Shown here: piece by piece, positions 35,545 to 44,924 of the stretch
How the letters are laid out: every line of letters begins with the position of its first letter
Position numbering within the stretch: the first letter of the stretch is position 1
Source of the DNA: Planctobacterium marinum
GTDB lineage: Bacteria > Pseudomonadota > Gammaproteobacteria > Enterobacterales > Alteromonadaceae
Direction of reading: 5' to 3'
Assembly: GCF_020687805.1 (NCBI RefSeq)
Contig: NZ_JAJEWQ010000004.1
Span: forward strand, 186,001-250,000
Length of the DNA: 64,000 nucleotides
Translations under genes and position numbers: made by a program
Notes under the pieces: generated by a model
What the model was told of the DNA's origin: nothing
The model's input: only the letters and a program-made list of their open reading frames with translations
The model's database searches: none

Positions 35545-37185
35545 TTAAAACTGGTTAAGTTCCTTAAGCGGAGCGGCCCAATACCCAGCCCCTTGTTTAT
35601 AGAGAAAATTATTTTCAACCAAAGCTTGAATATAATGCTCGATATAATAGCGAACATTCAAAAGATAACTTTGACCCAGTAAAATCAATGAGTCCGAATG
35701 CATTTTTATTTCGGGGGCAATTTCTAGACCGAGATTTGTGAGAGTCCTGTCTAAATTCTCAATGTAAACCAAACGAATTCCATGTGATGCAATTTCTCGC
35801 AAAAGCACATACTGCCAGGCCCTGGGTGAGACAGAAAATGCATACAGAGGATCAATTTGAGGGACAAAAAAGTCCCAATCATATTTTCTACTTCGAAGAA
35901 TTCTTGAAGCCCACGCTATAGACTTCTCAAAGCAATCTATTGAATCTCCGGGCAGAGATTTTCTGATGTTGTCTCCTATATTCTGTCTTGAATAAATCAG
36001 TTGATTTAAACACTTTTTGGCATCTTGAGTATGCCGGTAAAACGTTTTTTTGAGACTTTGAATACATTGGGCTCTGTATTTGGTTGTTCTAACATTGTGC
36101 CCCCATTTAAGTTTTTCGAAAAATGACATTTCATCATTGAAATAATGGGGCGCGGCAACCAGGTAACTAAAAGTTCTTTGCTTTTTTGGTGGTGCCACTT
36201 GATATACCAGTAAAGGTATAGTTTTCAGTTGCGATTTATGTGTGAAGCTTAACTCAAATCTACCATTTCGTTTCCACCTTAATGATTTAATAACAACGTT
36301 GTGGTCGTTTTTTGGCGTGGGTAATTCGTCGATTGAGGTTTTTATAACGTCATTGGGTATCGTCATTGCTATTCGTCTATGCACCCAATGACAGTCTGGT
36401 TTTTCATACTTTACTGGCGGTAGTTGAAGGAGCTTGTTTTTATAATTGGCATTTATTTTTTCTAAGCTTCTGAGAATTTTCGAGTTGATTTCATTCAAGT
36501 TGAGGGAGGTGTTGATGTTATTTTGATTGATTAACTCGCGCTTCCATTCACGAGAAATATGAACACACTGATGATTTTTTGGATCAAGCAGAGCTTGTGT
36601 TACTGCTGATTCCGTGTAGCTTTCTTCTTTTAACAAATGTGAAAGGTCCAACTCCAGGGTGGTTAAGTCAATATTTGCAAGCTTTAGGTGTTTATCCTTA
36701 TCTACAGCGTTGTGCACCTTGATCTCGAAAGCTATCTGATGAACGCTTCCATTTATACTCGCATCAACGAGAATATCTGGTTGCACTGTATTGTCTCCCA
36801 TCATTCGGCTCTCTAATTTGGCGTTGATGAAAGAAAGGTGTTTGAAAGGGGTAATTGTATCGACCGGATGACATGGATTTGCCAACATGTCTTCGAAAGA
36901 TTGTTTTTTAATCGGTAGTGTCAATGTTGACGAAAATGTTACTAGCTGACTCAGTATCAGTTTTCCAATTTTATGAAGTGCGGTTTCGTTACAGCGTCTT
37001 TCAGTCGAGTGCTTGTAAGAAAAATACCAACGTTTTTTAGTGCCAATATTGGCAACTAAATCAGTATTACATGAGGGGCAAACACAATTACACTTTAGTC
37101 CATTCGAATTTCGGTTAAATTCGGTTATCCATCGAACAGAGCCACTGTCATTATCGAGTCCATAAGGGATTTTTAATTTTGTCAT
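35545..37185 (-). CDS. CoiA-like protein with N-terminal zinc finger and nuclease-like core
   Basis: This encodes 546 residues. The N terminus has CNCVCPSCNTDLVANIG (about 33-49) and then WYFSYKHSTERRC, close to the CxxC zinc finger and FxH motif of competence protein CoiA. ALHKIGKLIL follows. PDILVDAS...AFEIKVHN (about 148-170) has the D...E-x-K spacing of a PD-(D/E)XK nuclease. The rest (about 200-546) is not recognised. CoiA proteins take part in handling transforming DNA in Gram-positive bacteria, while related nucleases occur on mobile elements of many groups. It is the last cargo gene before the right end. Confidence 0.6.
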   Translation of the reverse strand: MTKLKIPYGLDNDSGSVRWITEFNRNSNGLKCNCVCPSCNTDLVANIGTKKRWYFSYKHSTERRCNETALHKIGKLILSQLVTFSSTLTLPIKKQSFEDMLANPCHPVDTITPFKHLSFINAKLESRMMGDNTVQPDILVDASINGSVHQIAFEIKVHNAVDKDKHLKLANIDLTTLELDLSHLLKEESYTESAVTQALLDPKNHQCVHISREWKRELINQNNINTSLNLNEINSKILRSLEKINANYKNKLLQLPPVKYEKPDCHWVHRRIAMTIPNDVIKTSIDELPTPKNDHNVVIKSLRWKRNGRFELSFTHKSQLKTIPLLVYQVAPPKKQRTFSYLVAAPHYFNDEMSFFEKLKWGHNVRTTKYRAQCIQSLKKTFYRHTQDAKKCLNQLIYSRQNIGDNIRKSLPGDSIDCFEKSIAWASRILRSRKYDWDFFVPQIDPLYAFSVSPRAWQYVLLREIASHGIRLVYIENLDRTLTNLGLEIAPEIKMHSDSLILLGQSYLLNVRYYIEHYIQALVENNFLYKQGAGYWAAPLKELNQF

Positions 37186-37387
37186 GACAAGTTAATAGAG
37201 CCAGAAATGTAAAGTTGATGCAAGCTATTAGACTGTTTTTAACCCAATCCCTCCTTTTCCTGCCGCACAGTCAGACATCACTACCCAAAAATACTTTTTT
37301 GAATTTATTGTTTATTAGTAGGTACTTGCTTTATTTGTTCTTGAACCGAACTGCTAGAAAGTTCGAATGATTCCTTTTTTTGACTCC

Positions 37388-37455
37388 GCTATTACACGTT
37401 AATTCTGTTATTACAATTTATTCATGTGCATTAGTGTTTATTGTTGTAACTGTCA
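37388..37455. repeat. transposon right end with candidate TnsB-binding repeats
   Basis: Inverted copies of the left-end repeat occur at 37388-37396 (GCTATTACA) and 37405-37415 (CTGTTATTACA), and the terminal repeat TGTAACTGTCA is at 37445-37455. Opposite orientation of the repeats at the two ends is expected for TnsB sites. The AT-rich gap from 37186 to 37387 holds no gene. Confidence 0.65.
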
Positions 37456-37460
37456 GTACC
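37456..37460. repeat. target-site duplication, right copy (GTACC)
   Basis: Identical to 8851-8855. One copy belongs to the original comM sequence (codons for Val-Pro in KPVPGEISL), and the other was made on insertion. Confidence 0.93.
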
Positions 37461-38109
37461 AGGAGAGATCAGTCTGGCGCACAATGGTATTTTGTTCCTG
37501 GATGAACTAACTGAATTCCCGCGCAAGGTGCTGGATGTGCTGCGGGAGCCGCTGGAAGCCGGGGAAATCACCATATCCAGAGCTGCACAAAAAGCGGTGT
37601 TCCCGGCCCGTTTTCAACTGATTGCGGCCTTAAATCCCAGCCCCTCCGGCGATGTGAATGACGGCAGGCACACGCCTGACCAAATATTGAAGTATCTGAA
37701 CCGGGTGTCAGGCCCGTTTTTAGACCGCATAGATTTGCAGGTAGACGTCCCGAGATTGTCAAAACAGGATCTGCAACTGGCGCGAACACAACCGGTTGAA
37801 AACAGCCAACAGGTACGGCAACAGGTGTTGACGGCAATGGCGGTGCAGTATGAAAGAGCCGGAAAACTCAATGCTGAACTGAGTAATGCCGAGGTGAAAC
37901 AGTTTTGCATTTTATCCGAGTCCGATCAGCAATTTCTGGATATGGTACTGGAAAAACTGCGGCTTTCTATTCGCACCTATCAGCGCCTGTTAAAAGTTGC
38001 CCGAACCATCGCCGATCTGGCGGGGCAGGAAGACATTAAGCGTCAGCATTTGAGCGAAGCGCTGGGTTATCGCGCTCTGGATCGCATCATCGCCAATCTG
38101 TTGCGCTGA
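37461..38109 (+). pseudogene. comM: comM, 3' part, cut off from its start
   Basis: The frame reads GEISLAHNGILFLDELTEF (Walker B), then the sensor and C-terminal magnesium-chelatase domain down to YRALDRIIANLLR. Joined to 7993-8855 it gives 1512 nt, 503 codons plus stop, close to the usual ComM length. It has no start or promoter of its own that can be supported. The break between Walker A and Walker B means neither half can bind and hydrolyse ATP. Confidence 0.95.
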
Positions 38110-38112
38110 ACC

Positions 38113-38970
38113 TTAAATTTGCTCAAAAAACGCTTTTATCACCGGCTCATCACGGCGTTTTTCCAGACAACATAATCCCAGGCGATAAGATTCTATGTTA
38201 TTGATTTCTATGATATTTACCTTGTCGGCGATGGTGGAGTAGTGGACCACAATTTCCGGCACTATGGCAATACCACAGCCCAGTGCCACCATACTCAAAA
38301 TGGCCTCGTTACCGCCAACGCTGGCATATACTCTGGGTCGTATACCCTGCTCGCTGAGCCAGTGATGTACTATGCGTTTTGACGGGCCGATATCCGGTAA
38401 AATCATTTGTTCGTCAGTCCAGACCAGGTCTGATATTTTGCGCGCCGGGTGTTTTTTGGGGGTGATCATCACCAGTGGCACCTGATCCAGGTGCTGAAAA
38501 TACAGTTCCTGCGGAAAGTTAGGGGTGTGAATGGCAATGGCCAGGTCGGAACTTTGCTCCATGACCCGTTGCACCGACTCGCCCGGGTTACCTGTGGCCA
38601 GTTTGATTTCAACTCTGGGGTGACTATCGCGAAAGCCTTCCAGCAGCGGTGGCAGGTGACTGACACTGGCCGTTACGGTACAAAACAGACTGAGTTCGCC
38701 CTGCAAAGCCTGCATTTGTTCGTTGATATCCCCTTGCAACGTTTGCCATTGGCGCGTGATTTCTTCGGCAAACACTAAAAAACGCTGTCCCGCCGGGGTG
38801 AGCTTGGCGGTTCTGTTATCCCGCACAAGGAGACTGGAACCCACTTCATCTTCCAGCCGTTGGATCACACGGGATAATGTGGAAGGGCTGATATACATAG
38901 CTTCAGCGGTTTTCCCAAAGTGCAGGGACTGCGCCAGATGTTTGAATATTTGCAGTGACCGGAAGTCCAT
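38113..38970 (-). CDS. ilvY: LysR-type activator of ilvC
   Basis: This encodes 285 residues. The N-terminal winged helix is [40 protein letters not shown] (residues 1-40; the SPSTLSR part is the recognition helix). The C-terminal co-inducer domain follows. It is divergent from ilvC, the classical arrangement in which IlvY binds the shared intergenic region and activates ilvC in response to acetolactate or acetohydroxybutyrate. Confidence 0.93.
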   Translation of the reverse strand: MDFRSLQIFKHLAQSLHFGKTAEAMYISPSTLSRVIQRLEDEVGSSLLVRDNRTAKLTPAGQRFLVFAEEITRQWQTLQGDINEQMQALQGELSLFCTVTASVSHLPPLLEGFRDSHPRVEIKLATGNPGESVQRVMEQSSDLAIAIHTPNFPQELYFQHLDQVPLVMITPKKHPARKISDLVWTDEQMILPDIGPSKRIVHHWLSEQGIRPRVYASVGGNEAILSMVALGCGIAIVPEIVVHYSTIADKVNIIEINNIESYRLGLCCLEKRRDEPVIKAFFEQI

Positions 38971-38982
38971 TACTTATCCATA

Positions 38983-39028
38983 TTGCAAAAAATGAAACGT
39001 GATGTTGCGAATATATCATTTTTCACAA
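38983..39028. promoter_or_regulatory. candidate IlvY operator (inverted repeat)
   Basis: TTGCAAAAAATGA (38983-38995) and TCATTTTTCACAA (39016-39028) are inverted repeats that match at 11 of 13 positions. They lie in the 114-bp gap between ilvY and ilvC, where IlvY is expected to bind. Confidence 0.5.
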
Positions 39029-39084
39029 CGACTAAAAAGTCGTATTGTTGTTCCCGGATTAATCGTCACAGATTATTAAGAGTT

Positions 39085-40569
39085 ATGGGAAATTATTTTA
39101 ATTCATTGCCTTTGCGTAAGCAGTTAGACCAGTTAGGTCGTTGTCGTTTCATGAGCCGTTCTGAATTTGCAGATGGCTGTGATTTTATGAAAGGTAAAAA
39201 AATCGTCATCGTAGGTTGTGGTGCTCAGGGTCTGAATCAGGGCCTGAATATGAGAGATTCCGGCCTGGATGTGAGTTATGCATTACGTCAGTCAGCGATT
39301 GACGAAAAGCGCGCATCTTATCAAAGAGCCACTGAAAACGGCTTTACGGTAGGTAACTATCAGGATCTGATCCCTCAGGCTGATTTGGTCTACAACCTGA
39401 CGCCGGATAAGCAACACGCCAGCGTGGTTGAAGCCGTAATGCCGCTGATGAAAGACGGCGCAGCATTGGGCTATTCGCACGGTTTTAATATCGTTGAAGA
39501 AGGTCAACAGATCCGCCCTGACATCACGGTTGTGATGTGTGCACCTAAGTGCCCAGGCACAGAAGTGCGTGAAGAATACAAGCGTGGTTTCGGTGTGCCG
39601 ACATTGATTGCGGTTCACCCAGAAAATGACCCCAAAGGTGAAGGTTGGGATATCGCGAAAGCCCTGGCCTCTGCAACAGGCGGAGACAGAGCCGGCGTGT
39701 TGGAGTCCTCTTTCGTTGCGGAAGTAAAATCCGACCTGATGGGTGAACAAACCATTCTGTGCGGTATGCAGCAAACTGCTGCGATTCTGGCTTACGATAA
39801 AATGGTAGCCGAAGGCATCGATGCCGGCTATGCCGGAGCATTGGTTCAGTATGGCCTTGAAGCAATCACTGAAGCACTGAAAATCGGTGGAGTTACCAAC
39901 ATGTTGGACCGTTTGTCGAATGCCGACAAATTGAAAGCGGTAGCTTTGTCCGATGAACTAAATAGTTTATTGCGTCCTCTGTTTGAAAAGCACATGGACG
40001 ACATCATGTGCGGTGAGTTTTCCAAAACGATGATGGAAGACTGGGCCAATGGTGATGCCAACTTATTGAAATGGCGTGAAGAAACAAACTCTACCGGGTT
40101 TGAGCAGGCACCCAAATACGATGGCACCATCAATGAGCAAGAATTTTTTGATAACGGCATCTTTATGGTGGCCATGATCAAAACGGGTGTAGAACTGGCC
40201 TTCGACGTTATGGTTGAGGCGGGAATTCTGCCAGAGTCAGCTTACTACGAATCTCTGCACGAGACACCGTTAATAGCAAACACTATTGCCCGTAAGCGTT
40301 TATACGAAATGAATGTGGTTATTTCGGATACTGCAGAGTATGGAAACTATCTGTTTGCGAATGTAGCTGTACCACTTCTGAGAGAGAAGTTGATGCCTGA
40401 AATTGGTACCGACCTGATCGGTAAAAGTTCCGGTGCATCCAACAGTGTTGATAACAAAGCATTAGTTCTGGCGAACCATGCATTGCGCAATCACCCTGTT
40501 GAAACCATTGGTACAGACTTACGCGGTTACATGACTGACATGAAAACAATTGTGGCAGCCAGTAACTAA
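39085..40569 (+). CDS. ilvC: ketol-acid reductoisomerase, class II
   Basis: NADPH-dependent enzyme that isomerises and reduces acetolactate or acetohydroxybutyrate, the second step of valine and isoleucine synthesis. From ATG 39085 it has 494 residues, close to the 491 of E. coli; an open frame extends to 38983 but runs through the operator. Visible are the Rossmann motif [43 protein letters not shown], and two C-terminal knotted domains of the class II type. Confidence 0.96.
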   Translation: MGNYFNSLPLRKQLDQLGRCRFMSRSEFADGCDFMKGKKIVIVGCGAQGLNQGLNMRDSGLDVSYALRQSAIDEKRASYQRATENGFTVGNYQDLIPQADLVYNLTPDKQHASVVEAVMPLMKDGAALGYSHGFNIVEEGQQIRPDITVVMCAPKCPGTEVREEYKRGFGVPTLIAVHPENDPKGEGWDIAKALASATGGDRAGVLESSFVAEVKSDLMGEQTILCGMQQTAAILAYDKMVAEGIDAGYAGALVQYGLEAITEALKIGGVTNMLDRLSNADKLKAVALSDELNSLLRPLFEKHMDDIMCGEFSKTMMEDWANGDANLLKWREETNSTGFEQAPKYDGTINEQEFFDNGIFMVAMIKTGVELAFDVMVEAGILPESAYYESLHETPLIANTIARKRLYEMNVVISDTAEYGNYLFANVAVPLLREKLMPEIGTDLIGKSSGASNSVDNKALVLANHALRNHPVETIGTDLRGYMTDMKTIVAASN

Positions 40570-40634
40570 GTTCCCAAACAGATTTGTCTCCCACGTTGAC
40601 AATTTCTGTCGTTAGGTGCTTTAAAAGCCCTGTT

Positions 40635-40663
40635 AGCCCGGTGAATTTCGCCGGGCTTTTTTT
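40635..40663 (+). terminator. intrinsic terminator of ilvC
   Basis: AGCCCGG (40635-40641) pairs with CCGGGCT (40651-40657) and is followed by a run of seven T residues. Confidence 0.85.
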
Positions 40664-40810
40664 ATGTGGTTCGGCAAAAATTCCCCGACTGACAAAACCG
40701 TAAGGCAATGTCTTACAGCAACTGAATTTTTTTAGCCTTTGCTTCTGAACGTCATACAGGTAGTCTGACGAAAATTTTTTGACCTAACGGAAAGAATCAA
40801 GGAAGCTCAC

Positions 40811-41656
40811 ATGAAAAAGGTACTGATACCCCTAATACTGTTTTTCGTTTCTACCGCCAATGCTACGCAGGATAAGGCTGCACTGGTGGATGCCGTACTG
40901 AAGCAATCCAGCATCGAAATTTCCATCATGAATATGCCTGCACAGTTGTCTCAACTGCCAGCCATGATGCCAATGGAGGCACAGCAAAAACAAGTTCTGA
41001 TGGATGATGTTGTGGCAACGATTATGAATGACTTTAACGAAGTTGAAGTATTCAACGCCGTTAAACAGCATTTTGTACAGCAGGGTGACAGCGATAAATT
41101 GCGTTTAGTCCTGAATTGGTTAAATAGTCCGGAAGGTCGGGAGATCACACAGGTGGAAATCCTGGCGCAACAAATCGACCCACTGGCAATGCAGCAATAT
41201 ATTATGGCTTTTACTCCAGAAGCGTTAGGGCGACGTAAAATGGCGTTGTTTAGCGATTTGGTTGCTGCTTCTGAAATGAACGAAATGATGTTCAAGATGA
41301 TGGAAAAGTTCATGCCTGCCATGATGAAGGGCGTGGTGGAAATTGATAAGGCGCTGGGCCAAAATCGCATCAGCGATCCGGTGGAGTTTGAACGGACCTT
41401 TCGCAAGCAAATTACCATGATGCGTGATCAACTGGGGCCTATGTTGGAAATGCAAATGGTTGCTACATTTAGCTATATGTTTCGCGATGCTTCTGACCCG
41501 TCATTAGAGGCCTATAGTGAGTTCCTGGCGTCAGAAGCTGGACAGCATTACATGGCGTTGAGTGTCGATTCAATATTAGAGTACGGCGTTGACTGGATGG
41601 AACACATGTTGACCGGAATGGCAAAAGTCATTGTCGCTAATAGTGTCAATGAGTAG
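40811..41656 (+). CDS. secreted DUF2059-type protein
   Basis: This encodes 281 residues with a signal peptide (MKKVLIPLILFFVSTANA, cut before TQDKA). The mature part is helical and methionine-rich (IMNMPAQLSQLPAMMPMEAQ; MMFKMMEKFMPAMM). The short repeated pattern around LVLNWLNSPEGREITQVE and YSEFLASEAGQHYMAL recalls the DUF2059 family found in periplasmic proteins. Function is unknown. It stands alone after the ilvC terminator. Confidence 0.65.
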   Translation: MKKVLIPLILFFVSTANATQDKAALVDAVLKQSSIEISIMNMPAQLSQLPAMMPMEAQQKQVLMDDVVATIMNDFNEVEVFNAVKQHFVQQGDSDKLRLVLNWLNSPEGREITQVEILAQQIDPLAMQQYIMAFTPEALGRRKMALFSDLVAASEMNEMMFKMMEKFMPAMMKGVVEIDKALGQNRISDPVEFERTFRKQITMMRDQLGPMLEMQMVATFSYMFRDASDPSLEAYSEFLASEAGQHYMALSVDSILEYGVDWMEHMLTGMAKVIVANSVNE

Positions 41657-41840
41657 GTAAGCAATGCCGATTATTGGACCAGTTTTTGAGTACTTAATAA
41701 GTGACTAAAAACTGGCTAGGCATACTTTTCCTCGAATTTTCCTCAGTCTGCTATGCTCCTTAGTATGAAAAATCATGTGAGCTGACTGAATATCTGATTT
41801 TGTTGCTCCATTTAAAAAACGTGATTTAAGGAGTGCTATT

Positions 41841-42191
41841 TTGGATCTAACCTCAAAATCGGATGCGGAAATACATCAAATTGCAGAACCCATTTATCGT
41901 GAGCTTGTTGAAGGTTCAAATACCAGAAATTGGGATGTATTCACCAAATACGCTCCGGAAGAACTAAAAACGCCGGAGCTTAAAAGGGATGTAGAAGAGC
42001 AATGGAAGCACGTCCCTTTTTTAACTTCTTTAAGTGAACAAAAAGAGTTGTTGGGTATTCTTCGCAGAGGAGAAACCATTCATGTGCTCTGGAAGCAGTG
42101 GAGTCTCAACGATGATATGCAATACCTTGGGGTCTTAATTTTACAAAATCAGGTTTCTCCAATCAGAGTAAATGGCTTTTTTTTCAAATAA
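41841..42191 (+). CDS. small cytosolic protein of unknown function
   Basis: This encodes 116 residues. The start is TTG at 41841, supported by TAAGGAG at 41827-41833, seven bases upstream. The protein begins with a helix (SDAEIHQIAEPIYRELVEG) and ends with strands (ETIHVLWKQWSLNDDMQYLGVLIL). The shape is like small SnoaL- or NTF2-type folds, but I do not recognise it. It has no signal peptide or membrane segment. Confidence 0.6.
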   Translation: MDLTSKSDAEIHQIAEPIYRELVEGSNTRNWDVFTKYAPEELKTPELKRDVEEQWKHVPFLTSLSEQKELLGILRRGETIHVLWKQWSLNDDMQYLGVLILQNQVSPIRVNGFFFK

Positions 42192-42209
42192 GGGACATTT
42201 ACTAGCAGG

Positions 42210-42695
42210 CTAAACCAATTTCAACTCCATAAACTGGGCGGTGCCAGCGGCTTCATCCAGTTGATATAATTTAAAACCAAATTTGTTGTAAGCCTGAATG
42301 GCGGCTTTGTTATTGGATAACACTTCCAGAGTCACTTTGCAGCAGCCGTCTTTTTTGGCCTTTTCTGCAACCGCAGATAGTAAATGCTTACTTAATCCTT
42401 GCCCTCTGAAATCGCTGTGCACCACAAAGTCATGGATATTGATAAGCGGTTTGCAGGCAAAGGTGGAAAACCCTGTAAAGCAGTTACACATGGCAGCGGG
42501 TTTGCCTTCTATATAAATGATAAAGGAGAATGCACCCGGAGTCTGTGCCAGGGATTTAGCCAGATTTTGCTGAACAAATTCGCTCAGTGGTTCGCCACCA
42601 CCCATAGGGTCCTGAGCATAATGATTGAGCATAGCAACTAAATCACTGGCCTGATGAGGGTTGTTGTAATCTACTTCGATAAGGTTAAACGTCAT
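42210..42695 (-). CDS. GNAT-family N-acetyltransferase
   Basis: This encodes 161 residues with a complete GNAT core: INIHDFVVHSDFRGQGLSKHLL (acetyl-CoA loop RGQGLS) and CKVTLEVLSNNKAAIQAYNKFGFKLYQ. It resembles RimI-like or small-molecule acetyltransferases, but the substrate cannot be told. It converges on the upstream small gene and is divergent from rho. Confidence 0.85.
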   Translation of the reverse strand: MTFNLIEVDYNNPHQASDLVAMLNHYAQDPMGGGEPLSEFVQQNLAKSLAQTPGAFSFIIYIEGKPAAMCNCFTGFSTFACKPLINIHDFVVHSDFRGQGLSKHLLSAVAEKAKKDGCCKVTLEVLSNNKAAIQAYNKFGFKLYQLDEAAGTAQFMELKLV

Positions 42696-42797
42696 GTCTG
42701 TGTTCCCTGTTAATTCCTGTTGTAGCCGCTGGTATCCCCTGTTTTAGCGCTAATCCGGCCTGATGGGTGGCTAATTTCGGTAATTCGCATTTTTTAC

Positions 42798-42826
42798 TTG
42801 TTCAATTAAATTTTTGGTGCTAGTTT
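42798..42826 (+). promoter_or_regulatory. possible rho promoter
   Basis: TTGTTC (42798-42803) and TAGTTT (42821-42826) are 17 bp apart, leaving a leader of about 120 bases before rho. The hexamers are poor matches, and the call is tentative. A long untranslated leader is usual for autoregulated rho. Confidence 0.3.
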
Positions 42827-42952
42827 TAATCTTGTTCACACCTGAACATCCTTGTTACTCACGATTTCTATCCGAGAATAAACAAAATAATTGACCCAGA
42901 CAACAGCAAACACGCCAGAGGCGTATCACATCAATTATAAAGATCCTTCCAT

Positions 42953-44218
42953 ATGAACCTGACTGAACTGAAAAAGAAACCCATCAATGAACTCGTCTCT
43001 TTAGCGGAAGAAATGGGCATTGAAAACATGGCCCGCGCCCGTAAACAAGACATCATCTTCGCGATCCTTAAAACTCACGCAAAAAGCGGCGAAGATATTT
43101 TTGGCGACGGTGTCCTTGAAATTTTACAAGATGGTTTTGGCTTTCTGCGCTCTGCTGACTCATCTTATTTGGCCGGACCGGACGATATCTATGTATCTCC
43201 CAGCCAAATCAGACGCTTTAACCTTCGCACTGGTGATACCATTTCAGGAAAAATCAGACCGCCAAAGGATAGTGAGCGCTACTTTGCACTGTTGAAGATA
43301 AACCAGGTTAACTTTGATAAACCTGAAAATTCCAGAAACAAAATTTTATTCGAAAACCTGACGCCACTGCATGCAGAACAACGCCTGAGAATGGAACGTG
43401 GCAACGGTAGTACCGAAGACATTACCGCGCGAGTGTTAGATCTTGCTTCTCCTATCGGTAATGGTCAGCGTGGTCTGATTGTAGCCCCGCCAAAAGCCGG
43501 TAAAACATTGTTATTACAGAACATCGCCCAGTCAATTGCTGCCAATCACCCGGATTGCCAGTTAATGGTATTGCTGATTGATGAACGTCCGGAAGAAGTA
43601 ACCGAAATGCAGCGCCTGGTGCAGGGCGAAGTGGTTGCCTCTACCTTTGATGAGCCAGCCAGCCGTCACGTGCAGGTGGCTGAAATGGTGATTGAGAAAG
43701 CCAAGCGTCTGGTAGAGCACAAGAAAGACGTGGTTATTTTATTGGATTCAATTGCTCGTCTGGCACGTGCCTACAACACCGTTATTCCAAGTTCCGGTAA
43801 GGTACTGACTGGTGGTGTTGATGCTAACGCGCTACACAAGCCTAAGCGTTTCTTTGGTGCGGCTCGAAATGTAGAAGAAGGTGGCAGCCTGACTATCATC
43901 GCAACGGCATTGATCGATACCGGCTCTAAAATGGATGAAGTTATCTACGAAGAGTTTAAAGGTACCGGTAACATGGAATTGCACCTGAACCGCAAGATTG
44001 CGGAAAAACGCGTATTCCCGGCTATCGACTTTAACCGCTCTGGTACCCGTCGCGAGGAGCTACTGACTTCACAGGATGAGCTGCAGAAAATGTGGATCCT
44101 GAGAAAAATCGTGCACGAAATGTCAGAGATTGATGCGATGGAATTCCTCATTGGCAAGCTGTCTATGACTAAAACCAATGATGAGTTCTTTGATGCCATG
44201 AAGCGTCAAAAGAGCTGA
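42953..44218 (+). CDS. rho: transcription termination factor Rho
   Basis: Hexameric RNA-dependent ATPase that terminates transcription at C-rich sites. It has 421 residues (E. coli 419). The N-terminal helical domain begins [20 protein letters not shown]; the RNA-binding cold-shock-like domain has GFGFLRS; Walker A is [12 protein letters not shown] near 182, with the conserved [17 protein letters not shown] and the Q-loop/R-loop region [23 protein letters not shown] near 283-305. Confidence 0.98.
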   Translation: MNLTELKKKPINELVSLAEEMGIENMARARKQDIIFAILKTHAKSGEDIFGDGVLEILQDGFGFLRSADSSYLAGPDDIYVSPSQIRRFNLRTGDTISGKIRPPKDSERYFALLKINQVNFDKPENSRNKILFENLTPLHAEQRLRMERGNGSTEDITARVLDLASPIGNGQRGLIVAPPKAGKTLLLQNIAQSIAANHPDCQLMVLLIDERPEEVTEMQRLVQGEVVASTFDEPASRHVQVAEMVIEKAKRLVEHKKDVVILLDSIARLARAYNTVIPSSGKVLTGGVDANALHKPKRFFGAARNVEEGGSLTIIATALIDTGSKMDEVIYEEFKGTGNMELHLNRKIAEKRVFPAIDFNRSGTRREELLTSQDELQKMWILRKIVHEMSEIDAMEFLIGKLSMTKTNDEFFDAMKRQKS

Positions 44219-44240
44219 TAAACGGCAGAAATACCAAAAA

Positions 44241-44265
44241 AGGCGCTGTTTTAGCGCCTTTTTTT
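44241..44265. terminator. bidirectional terminator between rho and rsd
   Basis: AGGCGCT (44241-44247) pairs with AGCGCCT (44253-44259), with seven T residues after it on the plus strand and an A run before it. It can therefore serve both convergent genes. Confidence 0.85.
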
Positions 44266-44281
44266 ATGCTTTTAGTAAGCT

Positions 44282-44746
44282 TTAGTTCACTGGTTTTTTG
44301 ATGCGATCCAGCAGCATATCTTCCAGCTCAAAACGCTCTTCCAGTTTTTCTCCCAGCAACGTCAGATTCTTCACAAAATCCTGCATTTCCTGTTCATCGT
44401 TTAGCTCGGCATAGCTGTCATTGAAAGACAAAGCGGTATCCGTTGTCGCCTTGATCTTTTCCGTGACCTCGCTGATCCACTGTTCGTTATCGGCGTTTTG
44501 CTCACACTCGCCCAGAATTTTATCGTACAGCTCAAAATGGCCGGTGGAGGCATAATCCATTAATGTTTCACAGAAGGCTTCAATATCTTCGTACCCAGGT
44601 AACGCATTGCTCGTTCGCTCAAACGGCGGTAAAGCCGCTAATTTACAGTATTGCACCAGCAAGGTTTTACGCTCTTCCAGCCAGGTATCGATAAGTTTAT
44701 GGATGCCACCCCATTTTTCTTGCGCTTGTTCAATTCGGGTTAACAT
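44282..44746 (-). CDS. rsd: Rsd/AlgQ-family anti-sigma-70 regulator
   Basis: This encodes 154 residues, all helical. The pattern WGGIHKLIDTWLEERKTLLVQYCKLAAL at the N terminus, DIEAFCETLMDYASTGHFELYDKIL in the middle and LLGEKLEERFELEDMLLDRI at the end match Rsd/AlgQ. In E. coli Rsd binds sigma-70 region 4 in stationary phase. The divergent nudC, followed by hemE, is the usual gene neighbourhood and supports the call. Confidence 0.88.
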   Translation of the reverse strand: MLTRIEQAQEKWGGIHKLIDTWLEERKTLLVQYCKLAALPPFERTSNALPGYEDIEAFCETLMDYASTGHFELYDKILGECEQNADNEQWISEVTEKIKATTDTALSFNDSYAELNDEQEMQDFVKNLTLLGEKLEERFELEDMLLDRIKKPVN

Positions 44747-44924
44747 GATTTATACCTTCTGAGTTATGATAGATGCCTTGTCAGAGACAATAGAATTTCC
44801 AACTAACGCACCCATTTGATTCTGATTTCAGTATAACAAAAACTTCAGCCACCAAAAGTGTTGTTTGTCTACCTGCTGATAACATTTCCCGGTGCGGGGT
44901 GGCAACAGACAGGAGCAGTGCAGT

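Larger units (their letters stand above)
8856..37455. mobile_element. Tn7-like transposon (Tn6022/AbaR-type) inserted in comM, 28,600 bp
   Basis: The ends are TGACACTTACA at 8856-8866 and its inverted partner TGTAACTGTCA at 37445-37455 (10 of 11 match), flanked by GTACC duplications. Joining 8855 to 37461 restores the ComM reading VGGGSKPVPGEISLAHNGILF without a frame change, so the element is bounded exactly. The left part encodes TnsA, TnsB, TnsC, a TniQ/TnsD protein and a fifth small protein. The order and the target agree with what I know of Tn6022- and AbaR-type comM islands. The rest is cargo: defence-like genes, a RiPP cluster, a gene cassette and nucleases. All five core genes look intact, so the element may still move. 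Confidence 0.93.

Noticed and set aside
8856-37455. CRISPR array or CRISPR-associated (CAST-type) targeting genes in the Tn7-like element
   Set aside because: No regularly spaced repeats and no Cas-like proteins are present; targeting is explained by the comM site and TniQ.
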